From Bifidobacterium scardovii JCM 12489 = DSM 13734 (lineage in GTDB: Bacteria; Actinomycetota; Actinomycetes; Actinomycetales; Bifidobacteriaceae): a stretch of 64,000 bases of DNA. The notes under the pieces are model-generated. The model was given only the letters and a program-made list of their open reading frames with translations, searched no databases and was not told where the DNA came from. Position 1 is the first letter of the stretch. Every line of letters starts with the position of its first letter. Shown here one piece after another: positions 19,689 through 27,392 of the stretch. Made by a program: the position numbers and the translations under genes. The stretch is from the NCBI RefSeq assembly GCF_001042635.1, contig NZ_AP012331.1, forward strand, positions 2,170,001 to 2,234,000, read 5' to 3'.

Positions 19689-20789
19689 TTACAGCAGCCC
19701 CGAGCGCATGGCCCAGTCGCCGTAGAAGACGACGAGGCCGAGCAGCACGAACATGAGCTCGATCATCCAGAACCGCACGACGACCTTGCCCTCGGGCCAG
19801 CCGAGCAGCTCGAAATGATGATGGATCGGAGCCATCTTGAACACGCGCTTGTGGGTCATCTTGAAGTAGCCGACCTGGATCACGTCGCTCATCGCCTCGA
19901 TCACGTACAGCCCGCCGATGATCACGGCGAGGAACTCGGTGTGCGTGGCGGTCGACAGCGCGGCGAAGAGCCCGCCGAGCGCGAGCGAGCCGGTGTCGCC
20001 CATGAAGATGGTCGCCGGATTCGAGTTGTACCACAGGAACGCGCAGCAGGCCACGGCCGCGCACACGGCGATGATGCTCAGGTCGAGCGGGTCGGACACC
20101 GCATAGGAGTAGCCCTGATGCGTGCCGCCCTTGATGTGGTAGCTCTCCCAGAAGGCGATGATCGCGTAGCCGGCGAAGGAGATCATCGAGGAGCCGGCGG
20201 CTAGGCCGTCCAGGCCGTCGGTCAGGTTCACGGCGTTCGTCCACGCGGTCATCAGGAAGTTCACCCAGATCACGAACAGGATGATCGCCACCGCGCGCCC
20301 GGCGAATTCGAAGCTGAAGAACGGCCGCTCGATGAAGCTCATGCCGGCCTGGGCGCTCGGGAAGCCCGATTTGGTCGGCACGATCAGCGCCAGCACCGCA
20401 TAGATGGTGGCGAGGATGAATTGGCCGATGAACTTGCCGGTCACGGTCAGCCCCTCGTTCTGCTTCTTGCGCACCTTGGCGAAGTCGTCGATGAACCCGA
20501 GCACGCCCATCGACAGCATGGCGAACAGCACCAGGACGGCCGACCACGAGGGCGCCTGCCCATTCGCCAGATACCGGTACAGCGCGGAGGCACCCCAGCC
20601 GAGCACGATGGCGAAGTTGATGACCACGCCGCCGAGGGTCGGCGTGCCGCGCTTGATCTGATGCGACTTCGGCCCATCCTGGCGGATGTACTGGCCGTAG
20701 TGCAGCCGGTGAACAAGCCGGATCAGCAGCGGTGTGCCGACCAGGGTGACGACCAACGACACCACAATTCCTACGATCAGGGAAATCAC
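19689..20789 (-). CDS. mraY: Phospho-MurNAc-pentapeptide transferase
   Basis: 366 aa polytopic enzyme that makes lipid I from UDP-MurNAc-pentapeptide and undecaprenyl phosphate. The Mg-binding cluster NLTDGLDGLAAGSS and the C-terminal MAPIHHHFELLGW motif are present, as is GTPTLGG in the first cytoplasmic loop. About ten membrane segments. Gap of 66 bp to murF. Confidence 0.96.
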   Translation of the reverse strand: MISLIVGIVVSLVVTLVGTPLLIRLVHRLHYGQYIRQDGPKSHQIKRGTPTLGGVVINFAIVLGWGASALYRYLANGQAPSWSAVLVLFAMLSMGVLGFIDDFAKVRKKQNEGLTVTGKFIGQFILATIYAVLALIVPTKSGFPSAQAGMSFIERPFFSFEFAGRAVAIILFVIWVNFLMTAWTNAVNLTDGLDGLAAGSSMISFAGYAIIAFWESYHIKGGTHQGYSYAVSDPLDLSIIAVCAAVACCAFLWYNSNPATIFMGDTGSLALGGLFAALSTATHTEFLAVIIGGLYVIEAMSDVIQVGYFKMTHKRVFKMAPIHHHFELLGWPEGKVVVRFWMIELMFVLLGLVVFYGDWAMRSGLL

Positions 20790-20855
20790 GGTTTTCTCTC
20801 CAGTTCAGACTCGTTCGGTTTTACCGGTCTTGCCGTTCATGACTCGCGCCCAGCG

Positions 20856-22385
20856 TTACTCGGCATCGGGCCGGCTCCAGCGGGACGCCAGCGCGCTCAG
20901 CCCGGAGGCGTGGGAGCCCTTGAGCAGCACCACGCATCCCGGGCGGCCGGCCACCAGCGACCGGACGCGGGAATCCGCCTGATCGGCGTCGTGCACCCAG
21001 TCTATCGACACCCGGGCATCGCCCTGCGCCGCCGACTCCCGGGCGCCCTGCGCCAGCGCGTTGGCCAGCGCGTCGAGATGCGGGTCGCGCCCGCCGACCG
21101 CGACGACCGCGTCGAGGCCGAGCCCCACCGCGTACGCGCCGATGTCATGGTGCAGCCGGCGCTCGTCGCCGCCCAGCTCGAGCATCGCACCGAGCACGCC
21201 GATCCGGTACAGCCGCTCCCCCTCGCCGTGCCATGCCGCCAACGCGTCGAGGCCGGCGCGCATCGAATCGGGGTTGGCGTTGAACGAGTCGTCGATCAGC
21301 GTGAACGCCTCGCCACCGCGTTCCACGCGGGACACGGCCATGCGATGGTCACTGATCGTGCGCTGGGCGTGCAGCACCCGGGCGATGCGGTCCAGCCCCA
21401 TGCCGAAGTGGCAGGCCACGCTCGCCGCGGCCAGCGCGTTCATCACGTTGTGCGCGCCGCGGATGCCCAGCGTGACATCCACACTCTCGCGCCCGTCCCC
21501 CATCGTGAACGCGGCGCAGCCGTCGCCGGTCAGGCGGACGCCGTCGGCCTTGAGCTCCCCCTCGCGGGCCGAACCGTCCTCGCGCCCGAACCACAGCACG
21601 TCGCCCGGGGCGATGGCCTCCATGGCGGCCACATGCGGGTCGTCGGCGTTGAGCACGCTCACCCCGCCGGGCAGCAGCCCGCGCACGATTTCGCTCTTCG
21701 CCTGCGCGATGCGCTCGACCGAGCCGAACTCGCCAAGGTGGGCGACGCCGACCTTGAGCACCACGGCCACGTCCGGCGGGGCGATGGTGGTCAGCCGGGC
21801 GATCTCGCCGACGTGGTTGGCGCCCATCTCGGCCACGAAGAACCGCGTCGACGCATTGACCTTGAGCGCGGTCAGCGGCAGGCCGACCTCGTTGTTGAAC
21901 GATCCGACCGGCGCCACCGTGCCGCCGAGCTCGCTCAGCAGCGCATGGAGCAGGTCCTTGGTGGTCGTCTTGCCGACCGACCCGGTGATGCCGACGATGG
22001 CGAAGGGATCGGCCTCGGCGCGCCGGCGCTCGATGTTGTGCCTGGCCAGCAGGCCGAGCGCCGCCACGGTGTCGCTCACCACGATCTGGGGCAGCGGGGC
22101 GTCGACCTCATGGTCGACCAGCGCGCACGCCGCGCCCTGCGCGGCGACGTCGGGCAGGAAGTCGTGCCCGTCGACCCTCTCGCCGGTGATCGCCACGAAC
22201 ACCGATCCCCCGCGCGCCTGGCGCGAGTCGCTGACCGCCGAGGTGGCGACCGCCGCCCGGTCATCGATGGCGACGCCGTGCGGGGCGAGCGTGCCCCCGA
22301 CCGCTTCGGCCACTTCCGGCAACGTCATCGGCATCATGGTCTCTTGTGCATTCACGTTCTGCATCCTTTTCCTCATACCGGTCAT
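20856..22385 (-). CDS. murF: UDP-MurNAc-tripeptide--D-Ala-D-Ala ligase
   Basis: 509 aa MurF, which attaches D-Ala-D-Ala to complete the pentapeptide. P-loop ITGSVGKTTTKDLL, LKVGVAHLGEFGS in the central domain and IDDSFNANPDSMRAGL in the C-terminal domain are clear. Two starts are possible: ATG 22385, with GAGG 5 bp upstream, and ATG 22364, with GAGG and AGG just before it. The longer one is given. Six bp after the MurE-like gene. Confidence 0.94.
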   Translation of the reverse strand: MTGMRKRMQNVNAQETMMPMTLPEVAEAVGGTLAPHGVAIDDRAAVATSAVSDSRQARGGSVFVAITGERVDGHDFLPDVAAQGAACALVDHEVDAPLPQIVVSDTVAALGLLARHNIERRRAEADPFAIVGITGSVGKTTTKDLLHALLSELGGTVAPVGSFNNEVGLPLTALKVNASTRFFVAEMGANHVGEIARLTTIAPPDVAVVLKVGVAHLGEFGSVERIAQAKSEIVRGLLPGGVSVLNADDPHVAAMEAIAPGDVLWFGREDGSAREGELKADGVRLTGDGCAAFTMGDGRESVDVTLGIRGAHNVMNALAAASVACHFGMGLDRIARVLHAQRTISDHRMAVSRVERGGEAFTLIDDSFNANPDSMRAGLDALAAWHGEGERLYRIGVLGAMLELGGDERRLHHDIGAYAVGLGLDAVVAVGGRDPHLDALANALAQGARESAAQGDARVSIDWVHDADQADSRVRSLVAGRPGCVVLLKGSHASGLSALASRWSRPDAE

Positions 22386-22391
22386 CGCGCC

Positions 22392-23279
22392 TCACCCCAG
22401 ATCGTGGCTGACGCGCAGGGCGTTCTTGATGTTGTTCTTGCGCACGCCGGCCTCCATCACCATCGCGATCGCGAGGGAGAGCCGCTTGATCTCCTCAAGG
22501 TCGCCGTTCGCGCTGGATTGGATGGCGATCTGATCGGATTCTCCGGTCCGCCCGGTCACATGCGTCTGCTTGTCGGAGACGAAGCCGTAGGTCTCCCGCG
22601 CGCGGCGGCCGATGTCGGCGTTGCGCGGATCGCTGTCCATCGCGTCGACGCCGAGCACGTCCACGGCGACGCCGTTGAGCGAGCCGGCGGCCAGCGTCGT
22701 GTCGTCCAGCGCGATCACGACGGCTGCGGCGCCGTCCTCCTGGCAGATGCTCAGCGTGCGCTGCACCTCGAGGATGCCGATCGGGTAGTTCAGCTGCAGA
22801 CGCCGCTCCAGCGAGCGCGAGCCGAACGATCCGATCATGCTGACCGGATTGCCCAGCGTGTGCAGCAGCTGCGCGAGTTGGCGCACGTTGCGACCGACGG
22901 CCGCCGGGTCCCCGCCGGCCAGGGCGAACACGGCCAGCGAGTTCGCCGGCTTGCCGCACAGGTCGGAGGCCAGCACGCCCAGCTGCTCGTCGGTCAGGTC
23001 GGCCACCAGCACGGGCAGCTCGCCGGTGTTGGCCAGCGAGCGCAGCGACGGCGGCACCAGCACGGCGTACGCGCCGCGGCGCACGGCCTGCTCCATCCGG
23101 TTCGCGTCGATGCCGTCGCGGGGGATGTACAGCGCGCCGGGCGTGATGGAATCGATGTCGTCCGCCAGCGAGGTGACGGTGACGTTCGCCGCGAAGGGCG
23201 GTACCAGCTCGCAGCCGTAATGGTCGGCCATATACTCCAACGTCGTGCGCTTCGCCATGGTCTCACTCACCGAACTCAT
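22392..23279 (-). CDS. MurE-like pseudo-enzyme lacking the P-loop and ligase domain
   Basis: 295 aa protein in the position murE normally holds between ftsI and murF. Residues about 15-110 follow the Mur-ligase N-terminal domain (ITPGALYIPRDGIDANRM resembles PGDLFVALPGxxxDG). The following part aligns with the central domain, but the P-loop position reads FALAGGDPAAVGRN where a ligase has GTNGKTT, so the ATP-binding Lys and Thr are gone. The MurE segment EVSSHAL...FTNLSRDHLD is replaced by ALDDTTLAAG...GVDAMDSD. The C-terminal ligase domain is absent (MurE is about 490 aa). It must be non-catalytic; a structural or regulatory role in the operon is inferred. The true murE must lie elsewhere. 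Confidence 0.75.
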   Translation of the reverse strand: MSSVSETMAKRTTLEYMADHYGCELVPPFAANVTVTSLADDIDSITPGALYIPRDGIDANRMEQAVRRGAYAVLVPPSLRSLANTGELPVLVADLTDEQLGVLASDLCGKPANSLAVFALAGGDPAAVGRNVRQLAQLLHTLGNPVSMIGSFGSRSLERRLQLNYPIGILEVQRTLSICQEDGAAAVVIALDDTTLAAGSLNGVAVDVLGVDAMDSDPRNADIGRRARETYGFVSDKQTHVTGRTGESDQIAIQSSANGDLEEIKRLSLAIAMVMEAGVRKNNIKNALRVSHDLG

Positions 23280-23345
23280 GAACCGGCCCTGCCTTCCTCA
23301 CTGCTCCGCCTCCTGCACTCCTGCTCGCAACCTTAGTCCCCGGGC

Positions 23346-25145
23346 TCACCACGTCACCGGAATGGCGTCCGTGCGCGGGCTCGATACGGGCACCTCGTAC
23401 TTCTGCATCAGGAACTTGCTGATGGTCGCGAACACCGGGCCGGCGGTGATGCCGCCGTACGTGCCCTGAGCGTCCTTCATGACCACGGTGACCACGAAGC
23501 GCGGGTTGTCGGCCGGGATGATGCCGGACCAGTCGGACACGATCGACGTGAGCTGGTTGTTGGCGCCGGCGACCTGCGCGGTGCCGCTCTTGGCGGCGAC
23601 GCGGTAGCCGGGGACCTCGACCATCTTGCCGTAGCTCTCGGATACGGATTCCATGGCGTTGAGCACCTGCGAGGCCACATTCCCGTCCACCACGCGCGTC
23701 GCTTCGCCGTTCGCCGGCTCGCTGACGCGGCCCGACGAGTCGGTGACCGACTTGATGAGCCGCAGCTGGGGGCGCACGCCGCCGTTGCCGATCGTGGCGA
23801 CCGCCGAGGTCAGCTGCAGCGCGTTCATCGCGTAGCCCTGCCCGAACAGCACGGTGTTGTGCGTGCGCAGGTCCCAGTCGTTCGAGCCGTACAGAATGCC
23901 GGCCGACTCCCCCGACAGGCCGAGGCCGGTGTCCTGGCCGACGCCGAACTTGGTGAGGTACGCGTAGCGCTGCTCGTCGGAGAAGTTCGTCGACGCCATG
24001 ATCATGCCGACGTTCGAGGAGTTCTGCAGGATGCCGGCCAGCGTCCAGCGCTGGGTGCCGTGATCCGAGGAATCGTGGAAGTCCTGCCCGTCGGCGGTGA
24101 TGTGGTCGGGCACGGTGAACTGGTCGGAAGCCTTGTGCAGGCCGTCCTGCAGCAGGCCGGCCATGGTGAAGACCTTGCCGACCGAACCGGGCTCGAAGAC
24201 CTCGCTGACCACGCGAGAGGTGTTGAGCTTGGCGCTGTCGCTGCCGGCCTCGATCTGGTCCGTGTCCTCTAGGGCGAGGATGTCGCCGGTCTTGACGTCG
24301 GCGACCACGGCCATGGCCCACGAGGCGCTGTACTTGTCCTTGGCCTCGAGCAGCGCCTTCTTGACGTACCAGTCCACGTCGCTGTCGACGGTCAGGGACA
24401 CGTCGGACCCGTTCACCGCGTCCTTCGACTCGGTGAGCGTGCCGGGGATCTCCTCGCCGCCGAGGCCCTGCTGGTACACCTCGTATCCGTCGGTGCCGGT
24501 CAGCGCCTTGTTCTGCGACGCCTCGAGGCCGGCCACGCCGTTACCGTCGGCGTCGACGCCGCCCAGGATCGGTCCGAGCAGCGTGCCTCCCGAATAGATG
24601 CGCTCGTTGGTCAGCTCGCCGTAGACGATGCCGCCCAAATTGAGGTCGTCGATCTTGCGCTTGACCTCCGGGGTCACGTCCTTGGCCACGACGGCGTACT
24701 GGCTGTTCGCGTTGCTCAGCGTGGCGCCGAGCTCCATCTCGTTGACGTCGGTCAGTACCGAGGCGATGAGCCGGGCCACGGCCGCGGAGCCGGTGGCCCC
24801 GACCGGCTTGCCGTCGATCTGGTGGCAGACGTCGTCGTTCTCGCCGTTGCACTTGATCGGCGTGAATTCGGTCGCCGCCTGCGGGTTGGCGATGATGTTG
24901 TAGCGCTCGACGCTCTGCGCGAGCACGGTGCCGTTGGTGTCGAGCAGCTTGCCGCGCTTGGCGTTGATCGTCACCTTGAGCGTGCGGCCCTGGGTCGCGG
25001 CCAACGCCGTGCTGTGCCCGAACAGCTGGACGGAGGCCAGCTGGATCAGGCACGCGGAGGCGACCACGGCCAGCACGACGCCGACGACGATGCACCGGAA
25101 GGCGAAATTGCGCGCCTTGGCGAACCTGCGGATGTCCTCGATCAT
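23346..25145 (-). CDS. ftsI: Septal transpeptidase FtsI/PBP2
   Basis: 599 aa class B penicillin-binding protein that cross-links septal peptidoglycan with FtsW. A short cytoplasmic N-terminus and one membrane helix (about residues 17-38) precede the dimerisation domain and the transpeptidase domain. Active-site motifs: S321-V-G-K324 (in EPGSVGK), S376-S-N378 and K519-S-G-T522. It overlaps ftsL by 4 bp (ATGA). The gap to the following MurE-like gene is 66 bp. Confidence 0.95.
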   Translation of the reverse strand: MIEDIRRFAKARNFAFRCIVVGVVLAVVASACLIQLASVQLFGHSTALAATQGRTLKVTINAKRGKLLDTNGTVLAQSVERYNIIANPQAATEFTPIKCNGENDDVCHQIDGKPVGATGSAAVARLIASVLTDVNEMELGATLSNANSQYAVVAKDVTPEVKRKIDDLNLGGIVYGELTNERIYSGGTLLGPILGGVDADGNGVAGLEASQNKALTGTDGYEVYQQGLGGEEIPGTLTESKDAVNGSDVSLTVDSDVDWYVKKALLEAKDKYSASWAMAVVADVKTGDILALEDTDQIEAGSDSAKLNTSRVVSEVFEPGSVGKVFTMAGLLQDGLHKASDQFTVPDHITADGQDFHDSSDHGTQRWTLAGILQNSSNVGMIMASTNFSDEQRYAYLTKFGVGQDTGLGLSGESAGILYGSNDWDLRTHNTVLFGQGYAMNALQLTSAVATIGNGGVRPQLRLIKSVTDSSGRVSEPANGEATRVVDGNVASQVLNAMESVSESYGKMVEVPGYRVAAKSGTAQVAGANNQLTSIVSDWSGIIPADNPRFVVTVVMKDAQGTYGGITAGPVFATISKFLMQKYEVPVSSPRTDAIPVTW

Positions 25146-25600
25146 TGGGTACCGCCCTTATCGTCTTGGTATCCGTTCAGGTCAATGGACACCGACCCCT
25201 GCTGCGTCACCATGCCCATGTCCTCGGCCTTGCTCGGCAGGGATGAGATGAGCGCGTCCAATTTCGCCTGATCCTCCTCGACGTCCTGCGACAGCGTGTT
25301 GATGTGCGACTGGATGGCGGCGGCCTCGAACGCGTTCTGCACCATCTGGGTGCGCAGCAGCAGCGCGCCGATCAGCGTTGCGGTGAGGAACAGCGCCGCC
25401 GCAACGATGTGCATCAGCGACGTGCTGCGCGACCGCGTCCAGGTGACCAGCCGCGCGAAGCCGCCGGGCATGGCGTCCCTGCCCGCGCGGGTGCCTTCGA
25501 CCACGTGCAGTTCGGGCCGCGTCGATATGTCCGGCTGCTTTCTGGGCCGTCCGGCGGCGGGCACGGCGTTGGAGCGTACGGTGCGTCCGCGACCTGCCAT
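25142..25600 (-). CDS. ftsL: FtsL-like cell division protein
   Basis: 152 aa small bitopic protein. A basic cytoplasmic N-terminus of about 60 residues is followed by one membrane helix (HIVAAALFLTATLIGALLL) and a heptad-like extracytoplasmic segment (INTLSQDVEEDQAKLDALIS). Sequence identity in the family is low, so the assignment rests on topology and on its place between rsmH and ftsI. It should join FtsQ and a DivIC/FtsB partner to control FtsWI. Confidence 0.85.
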   Translation of the reverse strand: MAGRGRTVRSNAVPAAGRPRKQPDISTRPELHVVEGTRAGRDAMPGGFARLVTWTRSRSTSLMHIVAAALFLTATLIGALLLRTQMVQNAFEAAAIQSHINTLSQDVEEDQAKLDALISSLPSKAEDMGMVTQQGSVSIDLNGYQDDKGGTQ

Positions 25601-26622
25601 TATCGGTTCCTTCCTTGCCTGCGGTGATCGGTACGGTGCTCAAGCTGGCGCATCCGGCGTTCCGGGATGGGCCTGACCAGTTCCACGGCGCGCAGCCGCA
25701 CCGAGGCGGAGCGCGGGTTGGCCGCCATCTCCTCCTCGTCCGCCTTGAGCGCGCCACGGGTCAGTTCCCGGAAGAACGGCTCGGCGTCGGGCGGGATCAT
25801 CGGCAACCCGGCCGGGGCGTCCACCTTCAGTCCTTGATTCATGAAGCTTTTTACGGTCTTGTCCTCCAATGAGTGGTAGGACTCGACCACGATGCGTCCG
25901 CCGACCGCAAGGCGCGAGGCGATCTGCGGCAGCGTGCTGGCCAGCTTGTCCAGCTCGCCGTTGACCTCGATGCGCAGCGCCTGGAACACGCGCTTGGCCG
26001 GGTTGCCGGCGGGGCGGTGGGCCTGCGGCACCACCTGGTCGACCAGGCGGTTGAGCTGGGCCGAGGTGGTCAGCGGTTCGGCGGCGCGGCGGGCCACGAT
26101 CTCGCGCGCGATCTGGCGCGCGAAGCGCTCCTCGCCGTAGTCGCGGAAGATGCGGGCGAGATCGTCCTGGCCGTAGGTGGCGAGCACCTCCTGAGCCGTG
26201 AGGCTCTGCGTCACGTCCATGCGCATGTCCAGCGGGGCGTCGTGGGAGTACGAGAAGCCGCGGTCGGTCTCGTCGATCTGCAGGCTGGACAGCCCAAGAT
26301 CCATGAACACGGCGTTGACCTCGCGCACTCGCAGCTTGGCAAGCACCTCGTCGAACGCGTCGAAGGCGGCGTGCACCGGCGTGAAGCGGTCGGCCAGCCC
26401 CTCGCGCCGCATGCGCTCGGTGGCCAGGGCCAAGGCCTCGGTGTCCCGGTCGATGCCGATGAGCCGGGCGTTCGGGGCCGCCTTGAGGAAGTTGGTCGCG
26501 TGGCCGGCCAGGCCGAGCGTGCAATCCACGACGACGGACCCCGGCTTCTCGAGCGCGGGCGCGACGAGATCCACGCACCGCCCGAGCAGTACTGGTTGAT
26601 GAATGGTCGTGATATCGGTCAT
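25600..26622 (-). CDS. rsmH: 16S rRNA C1402 N4-methyltransferase
   Basis: 340 aa RsmH (MraW), which methylates N4 of C1402 in the 16S rRNA decoding centre with SAM. Family landmarks: the HQPVLLGRCVDL start, the SAM-binding VVDCTLGLAGHA, DLGLSSLQID, and VVESYHSLEDKTVK near the C-terminus. The start shares a base with the mraZ stop (TGATG), and the stop overlaps the ftsL start (TAATG). Confidence 0.96.
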   Translation of the reverse strand: MTDITTIHQPVLLGRCVDLVAPALEKPGSVVVDCTLGLAGHATNFLKAAPNARLIGIDRDTEALALATERMRREGLADRFTPVHAAFDAFDEVLAKLRVREVNAVFMDLGLSSLQIDETDRGFSYSHDAPLDMRMDVTQSLTAQEVLATYGQDDLARIFRDYGEERFARQIAREIVARRAAEPLTTSAQLNRLVDQVVPQAHRPAGNPAKRVFQALRIEVNGELDKLASTLPQIASRLAVGGRIVVESYHSLEDKTVKSFMNQGLKVDAPAGLPMIPPDAEPFFRELTRGALKADEEEMAANPRSASVRLRAVELVRPIPERRMRQLEHRTDHRRQGRNR

Positions 26623-27140
26623 CAGAATTCCACCGCCGGCAATACGTCATCGGCGATATCGGAGTATCCCTGCTCCTGGGAGGCCAGGTACTCCTCCCAC
26701 GCCTTGCTGTTCCAGATTTCCGCCCGGGTGCCCACGCCGATCACGACCACGTCCGTGCCGAGGTTCGCGTAGTCGCGCAGCATCTGCGGCACGAGGATGC
26801 GCCCCTGCTTGTCGGGCTCCTGGTCGACCGCGCCGGACAGGAACACGCGCAGATAGTCGCGGGCCGCCTTGTTGCCCATCGAAGTGCGCTGGATCTGCAT
26901 GGCGATCCGGCGAAATTCGATCTGAGGCAGCAGGTACACGCACCGCTCCTGGCCGCGGGCCATCACCATGCCGGGGCCGAGTTGGCCGCGCAGCTTGGCC
27001 GGCAGGGCCATACGGCCCTTCGCGTCGATCTTCGGCGTGTACGTGCCCAGCAGCAGCGGAGGCAGATCCATCATGCCGGCCGCCCCACCGGGTGTTCCGG
27101 AGGCGGCCTGAACGCCTTGATTCAGTACCTGATCGTCCAT
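26622..27140 (-). CDS. mraZ: Transcriptional regulator MraZ
   Basis: 172 aa MraZ with two SpoVT/AbrB-like domains (TYTPKIDAKGRMALPAKL and EPDKQGRILVPQMLRDYA). First gene of the dcw operon; in other bacteria MraZ forms a ring that binds repeats before its own gene and represses it. The start ATG 27140 (MDDQVLNQ) has a perfect AGGAGG 5 bp upstream. An N-terminal extension of about 25 residues before the first domain is Gly/Ala-rich. Confidence 0.95.
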   Translation of the reverse strand: MDDQVLNQGVQAASGTPGGAAGMMDLPPLLLGTYTPKIDAKGRMALPAKLRGQLGPGMVMARGQERCVYLLPQIEFRRIAMQIQRTSMGNKAARDYLRVFLSGAVDQEPDKQGRILVPQMLRDYANLGTDVVVIGVGTRAEIWNSKAWEEYLASQEQGYSDIADDVLPAVEF

Positions 27141-27184
27141 GGCCACCTCCTTTCGCCGCGCAATGGATACACTCCACCCAAACT

Positions 27185-27224
27185 GATTCACCACTTTACC
27201 CCACGACTCACCATTCTCCCCCAC
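27185..27224 (-). promoter_or_regulatory. Four MraZ-type boxes with 10-bp period
   Basis: On the leftward strand four units follow head to tail: GTGGGGGAGA, ATGGTGAGTC, GTGGGGTAAA and GTGGTGAATC. TGG(G/T)G recurs every 10 bp, the arrangement described for MraZ operators in other bacteria. They end about 44 bp before the mraZ start codon. Confidence 0.7.
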
Positions 27225-27392
27225 TTCTTGACAAATTCTCCCTCTTTTTCAGGGAATATCCACACGCCCGCGCAGGGCCCCGGCATCCGGCGGGGCGCCC
27301 GCGACCCTCCTTGGGCCCGCGACCACGGAGCGTTGGTAGGGAGCCTGCGGTAGATTTGAATGCCTGAGTTTTCACCTAGGGAACGGAATGCC

